A stretch of 64,000 nucleotides of DNA, taken from Phycisphaerales bacterium. Lineage in GTDB: Bacteria > Planctomycetota > Phycisphaerae > Phycisphaerales > UBA1924. How positions within the stretch are numbered: position 1 is the stretch's first letter; the number at the start of each line of letters is the position of its first letter. The notes under the pieces were generated by a model that ran no database searches, was not told where the DNA came from, and worked only from the letters and a program-made list of their open reading frames with translations. The stretch spans positions 496,001-560,000 of the forward strand of contig JASBRY010000009.1 of NCBI GenBank assembly GCA_030149165.1, in the 5' to 3' direction. Shown piece by piece: positions 33,838 through 41,788 of the stretch. Made by a program: the position numbers and the translations under genes.

Positions 33838-34860
33838 ATGGAAAAACAAGCAGGCGGGCCCAATCGGGTCGGCGTTGAGATCATCGGATCCGCGACCCAC
33901 CTCCCGGAAGGGAAACTGACAAACCAAGACCTCGAGAAGCTCATGACCACTTCGGATGAGTGGATCACCAAGCGCACAGGGATTCATACCCGCCGGCGTG
34001 CGGATATGGCGAACGGCGAGAAGACTACGGATCTCGCGACTGCCGCGATGAGCAAAGCACTCAAGAACGCAGGGGTCGATGCGAAAGATCTGGATCTGCT
34101 GCTTGTTGCGACGATGACTCCCGATTCTCCGACCCCATCGGTTGGATGTGTGGTTGCGAGAGATCTGGGGTGCAATCAGATCGGCGCGATGGACATCAAC
34201 GCGGCGTGCTCCGGATATGTCTACACGATCTCGATCGCGGATGCTCTGATCCGATCAGGGTTGTACCGCACGATCGGAGTGATCGGCGCCGACACGGTGA
34301 CTCGTCACCTCGACTATTCGGACTACGGCAGAGGAGCCGCGATCCTGTTTGGTGACGGCGCCGCCGCGATGGTGCTCCGAGCGAGCGATGACGCATCCAA
34401 GGGGATGATCGCGCATCGTTTGCACGCGGATGGCGAGGGCGCGAAGCAGTTGTTTATCCCGTCGTGTAAGCACGACTTTGTGGATCAGGAACTGTTCGAT
34501 GAACGCAAGCTCGATAAGGTCCAAATGAACGGGCAAGCGGTGTTCAAGTTCGCCGTGAGCAAGTTCCAGGAGGTCATCGCGGACACGCTCGCGGATGCGG
34601 GAATCGGTGCGGACGATGTGGACCACTACATCTGTCACCAAGCGAACTCGCGGATTCTCGATGCGGCTCGTGACCGATTCGGGATTCCAGCGGAGAAACT
34701 GCTGGTCAATATTGACCGATTGGGCAACACGGTGGGGGCATCGGTGCCGTTGGTATTCGACGAGTTGGTCCAATCGGGTAAGATCAAGGAAGGTCAGAAG
34801 GTCATGTTCCTCGCGTTCGGCGCGGGATTGACCTGGGGCTCTTCGCTCTGGCAACTCTGA
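33838..34860 (+). CDS. fabH: 3-oxoacyl-ACP synthase III (FabH)
   Basis: 340 residues. The catalytic Cys is in DINAACSGYVYT, His in HQANSRILDAA, and Asn in RLGNTVGAS, the Cys-His-Asn triad of KAS III. WITKRTGI at about residues 40-47 is the CoA-binding motif. FabH condenses an acyl-CoA (usually acetyl-CoA) with malonyl-ACP to start fatty-acid synthesis. It sits between plsX and fabD with short gaps, as in the common fab cluster. Confidence 0.96.
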   Translation: MEKQAGGPNRVGVEIIGSATHLPEGKLTNQDLEKLMTTSDEWITKRTGIHTRRRADMANGEKTTDLATAAMSKALKNAGVDAKDLDLLLVATMTPDSPTPSVGCVVARDLGCNQIGAMDINAACSGYVYTISIADALIRSGLYRTIGVIGADTVTRHLDYSDYGRGAAILFGDGAAAMVLRASDDASKGMIAHRLHADGEGAKQLFIPSCKHDFVDQELFDERKLDKVQMNGQAVFKFAVSKFQEVIADTLADAGIGADDVDHYICHQANSRILDAARDRFGIPAEKLLVNIDRLGNTVGASVPLVFDELVQSGKIKEGQKVMFLAFGAGLTWGSSLWQL

Positions 34861-34894
34861 GCGACTTACTCAAGAACCTATAAGGGTATCAACA

Positions 34895-35836
34895 ATGAAC
34901 AACATCATTCTTTGTCCAGGTCAAGGTGCTCAGGTTGTCGGGATGGGCAAGCTCTGGAGCGAGACCTCCGAAGCCGCTCGTTCGATCTTTCAGCAAGCGG
35001 ATGCGGTGCTTGGTGACACGCTTGGCGCGCCGCTCTCGACACTGTGCTTTGAAGGTCCTGCGGACACGCTCAATCGGACTGATGTTTCTCAACCAGCGAT
35101 CTACACCGCGTCCATCGCGTGCCTCGCGGGTTGGCTCGACGGCGAGAACATGACCAAAGCGGAACTCAACATCTCAGCGACCGCTGGACTTTCGCTGGGA
35201 GAGTACACGGCGTTGCACATCGCTGAGGCGTTCAGCTTCGAGGATGGATTGAAACTCGTCGCGCTGCGTGGGAAAGCAATGCAGGAAGCCGCGGAAGCCG
35301 CGGATTCTTCGATGGTGGCGCTCATCGGCGCGGATGAAGCACAAGCGAACGAGGTCTGCGACAAAGCACGCGAGGGCGACATACTCGTCGCTGCGAACTT
35401 CAACGCGCCGGGACAGGTCGTGATCTCCGGATCATCGGCGGCGTGCGATCGTGCAGAAACAGTCGCTAGCGAGATAAAACTTCGTGCGACGCGATTGAGC
35501 GTCGCCGGCGCGTTCCACTCGCCGTATATGAAACCTGCTGCGGAGCAGCTCGCCGAAGCACTCGCGGCGACGAAGATCAACACTCCAAGCTGCACTGTGA
35601 TGTCCAATGTCACAGCGCAGGCGCATGACAGCGATCCCGATTCGATCCGTCAGCGTTTGGTCGATCAGTTGACCTCACCAGTCCGATGGGCGGCGTGCTG
35701 CGAGTACCTCGTTGAGCACAACGCGGATGCGGAGTTTCACGAGCTCGCGCCAGGCAAGACACTCGGCGGCATGATGCGCCGGATCAACAAAGGGACCAAG
35801 GTCCAAGCACACAATGAACCCGAAGCCGTCTCTTGA
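34895..35836 (+). CDS. fabD: malonyl-CoA:ACP transacylase (FabD)
   Basis: 313 residues. LCPGQGAQVVGMGK near the start, the nucleophile motif GLSLGEYTAL (Ser about residue 93) and the catalytic His in GAFHSPYM are diagnostic. FabD loads malonate onto ACP for FabH/FabF. The terminal HELAPGKTLGGMMRRI matches the family end. Its 3' end runs past the first possible start of the next small gene (DUF2185), whose likely ATG is ten bases after the fabD stop. Confidence 0.95.
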   Translation: MNNIILCPGQGAQVVGMGKLWSETSEAARSIFQQADAVLGDTLGAPLSTLCFEGPADTLNRTDVSQPAIYTASIACLAGWLDGENMTKAELNISATAGLSLGEYTALHIAEAFSFEDGLKLVALRGKAMQEAAEAADSSMVALIGADEAQANEVCDKAREGDILVAANFNAPGQVVISGSSAACDRAETVASEIKLRATRLSVAGAFHSPYMKPAAEQLAEALAATKINTPSCTVMSNVTAQAHDSDPDSIRQRLVDQLTSPVRWAACCEYLVEHNADAEFHELAPGKTLGGMMRRINKGTKVQAHNEPEAVS

Positions 35837-35846
35837 GGAAATCACA

Positions 35847-36146
35847 ATGAGCGCTGATGGATATGCATTCGTGTCAAAGCGTGTGAGTGAAGATCGACAA
35901 CCTGTTCGCTTCATGTATCGCGAGCAACCTGATCAGCATGAAGATTCTGGCTGGCGTTTTTTCTCAGGTGATGAATCTGAAGAGTTCGCAAATAACCCAG
36001 ATAACATCACAATCAACGCACTCTCGACTGTGACTATGATTGACCCCGATGTCGCAAAACACCTCGATGCACCATACGGATCTGCGTTTGAACGAAATAC
36101 GGCTACTGACCCATTTGTCAAATCTGACTGGACGACACCTGAATAG
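35847..36146 (+). CDS. DUF2185 (Imm33-like) protein inserted in the fab operon
   Basis: 99 residues. The sequence VSKRVSEDRQPVRFMYRE, DSGWRFFSGDESEEF, NPDNITINALSTVTMIDPDV and LDAPYGSAFER matches DUF2185, a family also listed among predicted immunity proteins. ATG at 35847 follows TTGAGGAA. An upstream in-frame ATG at 35814 would overlap fabD. Base composition is more AT-rich than the flanking fab genes. No toxin gene is next to it, so an immunity role is not supported here; it may be a recent insertion riding on the operon. Confidence 0.75.
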   Translation: MSADGYAFVSKRVSEDRQPVRFMYREQPDQHEDSGWRFFSGDESEEFANNPDNITINALSTVTMIDPDVAKHLDAPYGSAFERNTATDPFVKSDWTTPE

Positions 36147-36155
36147 GAACAAGAT

Positions 36156-36896
36156 ATGACCGATCAACGAGTCGCTATTGTCACCGGAGCATCACGAGGG
36201 ATCGGACGCGCGATCGCGACGCGTCTTGCCGCTGATGGTCGCCATGTGGTGTGCGTTTCGCGTTCACAGGGACCGCTCGATGAACTCGCCAAAGAGATCC
36301 AGGATGCCGGAGGGAGCGCGAGCGTCAAGACTTGCGACATGTCGGACTTTGATGCCGTCGCGAAGATGGTCGAGGAAGTCGCGGACGAACAAGGACGCTT
36401 GGACATCCTTGTGAACAACGCCGGGATCACGAAGGACAACCTGATCCTGCGGATGAGTGACGACGAGTGGGACGATGTAATCAACACGAATCTCAAGAGT
36501 GTGTTTGTCGCGTGTCGAGCCGCGGCTCGTCCGATGATGCGCGGGAAGTTCGGTCGCATCTGCAATATCGCATCAACCTCGGGACTCGTCGGGAATGCGG
36601 GACAAGCGAACTACGCGGCCGCGAAGTCGGGATTGACAGGATTCACCAAAACCATTGCTCGCGAGCTCGGGAAGAAGAACATCACCGCCAACTGCATCGC
36701 GCCGGGATTCATCGAGACCGACATGACCAAGGATCTTCCCGCGGCGGTGACCGATCACATCAAGGGTGTAGTCTCGACACGCGATCTCGGGAAACCCAAC
36801 GACATCGCGGCGGCGGTTGCGTATGTCACGAGTGATGATGCTGGATTCCTGACCGGCCAGACCATCGCCGTCGATGGCGGCATGACCATGTGCTAA
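36156..36896 (+). CDS. fabG: 3-oxoacyl-ACP reductase (FabG)
   Basis: 246 residues, a classical SDR: TGASRGIG cofactor motif (about residues 12-19), NNAG, catalytic Ser in CNIASTSG, and YAAAK (Tyr, Lys), with PGFIETDMT and the final GQTIAVDGGMTM. It reduces 3-oxoacyl-ACP with NADPH. Nine bases after the DUF2185 stop, in the same operon. acpP, which often follows fabG, is instead located at 48463-48711 with fabF. Confidence 0.95.
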   Translation: MTDQRVAIVTGASRGIGRAIATRLAADGRHVVCVSRSQGPLDELAKEIQDAGGSASVKTCDMSDFDAVAKMVEEVADEQGRLDILVNNAGITKDNLILRMSDDEWDDVINTNLKSVFVACRAAARPMMRGKFGRICNIASTSGLVGNAGQANYAAAKSGLTGFTKTIARELGKKNITANCIAPGFIETDMTKDLPAAVTDHIKGVVSTRDLGKPNDIAAAVAYVTSDDAGFLTGQTIAVDGGMTMC

Positions 36897-36928
36897 AGAT
36901 CAACTTGATTCGCTGAAGAGGCTGTTGC

Positions 36929-37417
36929 TCAGTACACCAGATACCCAAAGTGCATCCGGCAGTGGTTCAGGTGCAGGTTCACCCATTGATCATGGCTGAG
37001 CTTCCCGAGCAGTGGGCTCGGTGCGGTCATCTGCTGACCCGATTCAATCCTTGCGAGTTGTTCCCGCATCATCGAGAGTCCCTGCTCGACGCTGACCTCG
37101 TCTTCTGGGAGAAGCTCTTTCGCTTTTTCAGGGAGTTTGATCCCCGGCTTCATCTGTGAGGTCGGTTTGGTCGCGATCGGTTTGAGCAGGAGCGTACAAG
37201 GGATGCGGATAAACCACGGCGCTTTCATGTCGAATCCGTCGTATGAGCTTTTGATGAAAGTGGCGCAGTGCGCGAGGTTTTGTCCGACGCTCCATCCGCC
37301 GCTGGTGCTCAGTGTGCCGTCGTTGTGCGCGGATTCGATCTTGTTCAGATCCGCTTTGAGCTCATCAATCGTGTGGAATGACTTGGGAGACCATTTCGAT
37401 TTGTCAGCGACTTTCAT
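36929..37417 (-). CDS. DUF1569 (DinB-like) protein
   Basis: 162 residues. WSVGQNLAHCATFIKSSYDGF near residue 45 and the C-terminal PSPLLGKLSHDQWVNLHLNHCRMHFGYL are the two DUF1569 blocks, which supply His residues in the same places as DinB-type metal sites. Function unknown. ATG at 37417 with an upstream GGAAAGG is preferred over a start 14 codons earlier. It is convergent with fabG and divergent from the VOC-family gene, so it is expressed alone. Confidence 0.75.
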   Translation of the reverse strand: MKVADKSKWSPKSFHTIDELKADLNKIESAHNDGTLSTSGGWSVGQNLAHCATFIKSSYDGFDMKAPWFIRIPCTLLLKPIATKPTSQMKPGIKLPEKAKELLPEDEVSVEQGLSMMREQLARIESGQQMTAPSPLLGKLSHDQWVNLHLNHCRMHFGYLVY

Positions 37418-37496
37418 ATGAACCTTTCCAGACCCAACTATTTGACCCCTCTTGATCACGAACTCGTCATGGTAGACTCAGCCGTATACTCTCGTT

Positions 37497-37919
37497 ATGA
37501 AACCATATTCAATTCTCGAAACAGTGCTCTATGCAGATGATCTCGAACGCGCTTCTTGGTTCTACGGCGAGGTGCTGAACCTCGAACAGCCCGGCGGTGT
37601 GTCTGAACTCATGACGCACTTCCGTGTTGATGAGAATCATGTGCTATTGATCTTCAATCCGCAGATGTCGGATCGTCCCGGACGAGATGTCCCGAGCCAT
37701 GGACCACGAGGTGCGGGGCACATCGCATTGCGGATCGAGGAGCCGGAATACGACGCGTGGTTGGATCGGTTGAGTTCCTTCGGGATCGGGATCGAGCAGG
37801 AAATCGCTTGGGGGGATGACGACGGCTTCGATCGTGGACGTTCGATTTACTGCCGGGATCCCTATGGAAACTCGATCGAGCTGATCACGGCGGATATTTG
37901 GCGTGGTCCACGCGGCTAG
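37497..37919 (+). CDS. VOC-family (glyoxalase/bleomycin-resistance fold) protein
   Basis: 140 residues. Two beta-alpha-beta-beta-beta modules: residues about 4-60 (ILETVLYADDLERASWFYGEVLNLE) and about 75-130 (GHIALRIEEPEYDAWLDRL...SIYCRDPYGNSIELIT). The end DPYGNSIEL is the classic VOC signature. Metal ligands are plausible at Glu/His positions on strands 1 and 4 but not certain. Substrate unknown. The ATG has little ribosome-binding sequence upstream. Confidence 0.85.
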   Translation: MKPYSILETVLYADDLERASWFYGEVLNLEQPGGVSELMTHFRVDENHVLLIFNPQMSDRPGRDVPSHGPRGAGHIALRIEEPEYDAWLDRLSSFGIGIEQEIAWGDDDGFDRGRSIYCRDPYGNSIELITADIWRGPRG

Positions 37920-37959
37920 TTCCCTGAAACCAGAGCGTGGGTTGTCCCTACACTTCGGT

Positions 37960-38802
37960 ATGCTGAATCACAGAGAACTGACCATCATCGCTGGCTCCAC
38001 TTTCCTCGCATGCTCACTCTTACTTGGAGGCTGCTCGGATTCGAGCGATTCCAAAGCCGAGGAGACTGCGGTCGCGGAACCCAAAGCGGACACAAGCTAC
38101 CTCGACCAACTCGCCGCGGAGCAAGGGATTGAGCTGGATCAGGATGATGACCAGGCTGAAGCCGAGCAAGATTCCGGCACTGATCGCGTTGGAGACACTG
38201 ATTCGAGCAGCGATCAGCAAGAGCGTGAGTGGGTCGAAGATGAAGGGTCCAAGTCGCTCTTCGGGCGCTCACGCGACAAAGCGAAGGATCTCCAGAACCA
38301 GATCCAAGGCGGGACAAGTCCGGAAGACGGGCTCGCGAACACACTGCTCGATGAGGAGTACGCGGCGAGTTCTGGATACCGCTGGGAGATGCCTGAGGAT
38401 TGGCGGATGGCGATGCCGGCGCGTGACCAGTTCGCGCAGATGTACATCATGAATGCGCTCGGGAACGCATCGGTCTCGTTCACTGACGAGGACGCGAGTG
38501 TCAATGCGTTGGTGCGGAGCATGCAGGAGCAGATCATCGATCCGATGGGTGGGCGCAGCAGAGCCCGAACATCTGAGAAAACAGTACTCGGCAAATCGGT
38601 CACGATGGTGGATCTCACAGGGACCTATCTCGATCCCGGCGCGAAGGGCGGAACGAACGAACAGATTTTCTACGCGATCCACGCCGCGATCTTTGATCTT
38701 GGAGACTCGCGTGTGCTGATCAAGATGTGGGGCCCTGAGGATACGGTGAACCTCAGCAAAGTCCTATTTGACAAAATGATCAACGAGACCAGTGCTGAGT
38801 GA
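37960..38802 (+). CDS. lipoprotein of unknown function
   Basis: 280 residues. Signal peptide with lipobox LLLGGC (Cys about residue 26), then an acidic, Asp/Gln/Ser-rich low-complexity linker (about 27-110). A folded C-terminal domain (about 140-278) contains YRWEMPEDWRMAMPARDQFAQMYI, VDLTGTYLD and VLIKMWGPEDTVN. The domain resembles exported proteins annotated only as hypothetical. The next gene starts with GTG overlapping its TGA stop, giving translational coupling to a methyltransferase. Confidence 0.7.
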   Translation: MLNHRELTIIAGSTFLACSLLLGGCSDSSDSKAEETAVAEPKADTSYLDQLAAEQGIELDQDDDQAEAEQDSGTDRVGDTDSSSDQQEREWVEDEGSKSLFGRSRDKAKDLQNQIQGGTSPEDGLANTLLDEEYAASSGYRWEMPEDWRMAMPARDQFAQMYIMNALGNASVSFTDEDASVNALVRSMQEQIIDPMGGRSRARTSEKTVLGKSVTMVDLTGTYLDPGAKGGTNEQIFYAIHAAIFDLGDSRVLIKMWGPEDTVNLSKVLFDKMINETSAE

Positions 38803-39671
38803 ACAGCGTCGACTGTCCAATCTGTCATGAGCAGTCCCCCAAGTGCGGTCGCGTGGTGCATAACAGTCCCGCGATGGTTGCTGGGGTGGAGATCGATCTG
38901 TCTGGGATCGAGTTCGTGATGCATTGCTGTGAACGCTGCGGCTTGCAGTTTAAGCACCCATTCATCCCTGAGGATCGTTTGATCGCGTGCTACGAGCAGG
39001 CATCAGGGGATCAATGGGAAGAGTCTCCGGATCCACGCAAGCGGCGGTTTGATGACATCGAGCGTGTGATCCACGCGCACGCGAGTGGTCCGAGGGTATT
39101 GGATATTGGGTGTTCCAATGGGGCGCTGCTTGGTTATATGGGGCAATCGTGGGATCGATTCGGGATCGAGCCGGGACAACAAGCCGCTCAGCAAGCCGAG
39201 GAGCGGGGGGTGCGTGTGGTGGCGCCGATGCTGGAGAGTTGCCAAACTGATGAACGATTCGATGTGATCCTCGCGATCGATGTGCTCGAGCATCTGCTTG
39301 ATCCAAGCGATTTCATCCAACGCGTGCGTGGGATGCTTTCCAAAGATGGCATCTTTGTCGGACTCACGGGCAACACGGACGCTCGCTCCTGGAAGTGGCA
39401 CGGCTCACGCTACTGGTACGCCTCGCTTCCAGAGCATCAAGTCTTCTACAACAGATCGACCATTGATCGACTCGCAGAAATACACGGCTTCGAAGTCGTG
39501 CACTACGAGCGAACGAGCCATGCTCGTTTCAAAGTAACCCGAAAGGCGCGCGATGATGTTCGAGGAGCACTCTGGGGACTCATGATGCGACTCAGGTTGT
39601 TCAAACACACCGCTCCTCCGGGCTGGCTCCCTGCGAAAGACCACATGCTCTTCGCGCTCAAGATCCGGTAG
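38799..39671 (+). CDS. class I SAM methyltransferase with N-terminal zinc ribbon
   Basis: 290 residues. The N-terminus has two Cys pairs, CPICHE and CCERCGLQF, with another Cys in between (KCGR). The methyltransferase domain shows VLDIGCSNGALLGYM (motif I, about residues 98-112), a FGIEP acidic loop and VILAIDVLEHLLDP, the UbiE/Coq5-type post-II segment. This zinc-ribbon plus Methyltransf_23 layout is common in glycan-biosynthesis clusters. GTG start overlaps the preceding stop. The GT2 gene converges on it with a 14-base overlap. Confidence 0.85.
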   Translation: MNSVDCPICHEQSPKCGRVVHNSPAMVAGVEIDLSGIEFVMHCCERCGLQFKHPFIPEDRLIACYEQASGDQWEESPDPRKRRFDDIERVIHAHASGPRVLDIGCSNGALLGYMGQSWDRFGIEPGQQAAQQAEERGVRVVAPMLESCQTDERFDVILAIDVLEHLLDPSDFIQRVRGMLSKDGIFVGLTGNTDARSWKWHGSRYWYASLPEHQVFYNRSTIDRLAEIHGFEVVHYERTSHARFKVTRKARDDVRGALWGLMMRLRLFKHTAPPGWLPAKDHMLFALKIR

Positions 39672-40500
39672 TGTGCTCTTCAAAGAGTTCTCTGAGCTGC
39701 TTGCCTTTGAATCGAGCGATGTCTCTGCGTTCTTGGAGTCCACGAGCGTTGATGACACGGTCCGCGTAGTACGCGATCCGGCCGAGCTGGTAACGGATAC
39801 GGTTGTTGCGATAGTGGGGGTATCGCTCGTCGAGGATGGCGCGTTCTTTGTCGTACTGCGCTCTCCAACGCTCGTTCTCGCCTTTGGCATCGGTGTGGAT
39901 TCGGTGGACCCCGATGTACTTGTTGATCCGTCGCGCATTGGCGGTTGGGAGCATCCGGTACCAGAGGTCGGTGTCCATCGTGCAGTGCATGGATCGGTCG
40001 AGTCCGCCGACGCTTTCATATAGTGATCGTCGAAAGAAGGTGCTGGGTTGATGGGTGCGCATGTATCCGAATCTCGCCCAGCGGTGGGAGGGGCCGGCTC
40101 TGCGGTCGCAGCGGATGACCTCGGAGCGTTCGTTGACGACGATCGTGTTGCCTTCAAAGAGACCGGTGTTTGCACAGCACGAGAACCAGTCGCGCATCTC
40201 TTTGACCGCGCCGGGAAAGAGCGCATCGTCGGAGTTGACCCATGCGAGGATGTCACCGGTCGCTCGTTTGAATCCATTGATGATCGCGTCGGATTGGCCG
40301 TTGTCTGGTTGCGATTGCCAATGAGTCAGATCGCTCTGATATTGCTCGATGATGTTCTTTGAGCCGTCGTCGGAGCCACCGTCCATGACGATGAGCTCGT
40401 GGATCTGATCGCGTTGATTGCACAACGATGCCAGCGCCTCGTCGAGGTATCGCGCCTGGTTGTATGAAGGCACAACGATCGAGACAGTTGGGAGCGACAT
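39658..40500 (-). CDS. GT2 glycosyltransferase
   Basis: 280 residues. SIVVPSYNQARYLDEAL, LIVMDGGSDDGS, the QPDNGQSDAINGF-like segment and AWVNSDDALFPGAV (metal-binding NSDD in place of DxD) are GT2 marks. MDTDLWYRM and GVHRIHTDAK close the catalytic part. A single-domain soluble enzyme, probably adding a sugar to a surface polysaccharide. Its 3' end overlaps that of the methyltransferase gene on the other strand by 14 bases. Confidence 0.88.
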   Translation of the reverse strand: MSLPTVSIVVPSYNQARYLDEALASLCNQRDQIHELIVMDGGSDDGSKNIIEQYQSDLTHWQSQPDNGQSDAIINGFKRATGDILAWVNSDDALFPGAVKEMRDWFSCCANTGLFEGNTIVVNERSEVIRCDRRAGPSHRWARFGYMRTHQPSTFFRRSLYESVGGLDRSMHCTMDTDLWYRMLPTANARRINKYIGVHRIHTDAKGENERWRAQYDKERAILDERYPHYRNNRIRYQLGRIAYYADRVINARGLQERRDIARFKGKQLRELFEEHTTGS

Positions 40501-40527
40501 CTGTTGGTTGTCTTAGTTCGGGTGGAG

Positions 40528-40860
40528 TTAGCTGAGTCCGAGGAGTTCGATCTCGAAGACTAGGTCTGCTCGCGGCGGGATCGCCGGAGGTGCCCCATGC
40601 TCGCCGTACGCTTTGGAGTATGGGATGGTGAGCTTGCGCTTGCCGCCAACCTTCATGCCCGGGATGCCTTCTTGCCAGCCCTGAATGAGGTTGTTGAGCG
40701 GGAAGTTGATGGACTCTCCACGATCGTAGGAGGAGTCGAAGACCGTGCCGTCCATGAGTGTGCCTTTGTAGTGGACTTCGACCGTCGCGCTCTGTGGGCA
40801 TTCCATGCCATCGCCGGTGTTGATGTCTTCGATGATGATGTCTGTGATTGGTTCGCTCAT
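40528..40860 (-). CDS. FKBP-type peptidyl-prolyl isomerase
   Basis: 110 residues, a single FKBP domain: VEVHYKGTLMDGTVFDSSYDRG, the INFPLNNLIQGWQEGIPGMKVGG core and IPYSKAYGEHGAPPAIPPRADLVFEIELL. No signal peptide, so cytoplasmic. It catalyses cis-trans isomerisation of Xaa-Pro bonds. It lies between two GT2 genes on the same strand without obvious functional link; 27 bases separate its stop from the start of the next gene. Confidence 0.95.
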   Translation of the reverse strand: MSEPITDIIIEDINTGDGMECPQSATVEVHYKGTLMDGTVFDSSYDRGESINFPLNNLIQGWQEGIPGMKVGGKRKLTIPYSKAYGEHGAPPAIPPRADLVFEIELLGLS

Positions 40861-40931
40861 GAGTTAGTTTCCTTCCGTATAAGTCAGGAGATGGTAGACG
40901 CGGCTTGTGGGGTTCGTGGAACGAGACCGAG

Positions 40932-41717
40932 TTAGATTCCGAAGATCTTCTGGAATCGGACGATTATTCGGATCTTGAAAGTGTCGAACTTTGAAAAATA
41001 CTTGTTCCGAGCGTGGCTAAACTCATCGTGCATGGTTTCTCTGTGCGTATCAGTTGAGGAGAGTCCACCCAATTCGAACACAGTGAAACAGACAGGGATG
41101 ATCTGGAAGCGTAAATTAAACTCATGAAAGGCGCGGAGGGACCATTCGTAGTCCCCTCCGATCATGTAGGATTGTTCGTATTGACCAACTCTTTCAAAGG
41201 CACTCTTTCTGATTAGCATCGCTTGATGGCTCATAGCGCCACGAAACAGGTAGGTCCGATTCACTTCCTTCGCAGATTTATACGCGCTCTTTCCTGTACG
41301 AGGATCAAACCACACGATATCGCCGTGATAGATATCCGCTTCAGGCAATCGACTGATCGCGGCGATGATCGATTCGATCGTTTCTGGACGGAGAAGCGTA
41401 TCCCCGGCATTGAGATAGAGGAGAAACTCGCCTGATGCAATGCTCGCTCCTTTGTTCATTGCTTCGAAGATACCAGAGTCTTCTTCGCAGATGGAAATGT
41501 GGATAGTGTCGCTGTACTCTTCGATGATTTGCTGTGTGCCGTCTGTCGAAGCGCCATCAACAATGATGTATTCGATATTCGGATACCGTTGCGCTCGAAC
41601 AGACTCGATGGTATCGGGTATGGTGTGGCGTGCGTCTTTGCAGACCGTGATAATCGAGATCCGAGGCATTTCCTTATCAACAACACGACTTGTCTGGGTC
41701 GTAGATGGCTGATGCAT
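40932..41717 (-). CDS. GT2 glycosyltransferase (WcaE/Bme6-like)
   Basis: About 261 residues. RISIITVCKDARHTIPDTIES, YIIVDGASTDGT, the EEDSGIFEAMNKGASIASGE block and LYLNAGDTL (NAGD in the DxD position) define a GT2 subfamily seen in exopolysaccharide clusters. GAMSHQAMLIRKSAF and MIGGDYEWSLRAF close it. ATG at 41717 has a GAGGT seven bases upstream and is preferred; ATG at 41759 and 41669 are alternatives. Composition is slightly more AT-rich than neighbours, as often for glycan genes. Confidence 0.85.
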   Translation of the reverse strand: MHQPSTTQTSRVVDKEMPRISIITVCKDARHTIPDTIESVRAQRYPNIEYIIVDGASTDGTQQIIEEYSDTIHISICEEDSGIFEAMNKGASIASGEFLLYLNAGDTLLRPETIESIIAAISRLPEADIYHGDIVWFDPRTGKSAYKSAKEVNRTYLFRGAMSHQAMLIRKSAFERVGQYEQSYMIGGDYEWSLRAFHEFNLRFQIIPVCFTVFELGGLSSTDTHRETMHDEFSHARNKYFSKFDTFKIRIIVRFQKIFGI

Positions 41718-41788
41718 ACCCGCTACCTCTGGGACCTCAGTGAGCTCATACCGGATCATTCTATATGTGTTTATGGTACGAAACTTCC

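Noticed and set aside
35847-36146. Toxin-immunity module
   Set aside because: The DUF2185 gene has no adjacent toxin, secretion or polymorphic-toxin gene. It sits between housekeeping fab genes.
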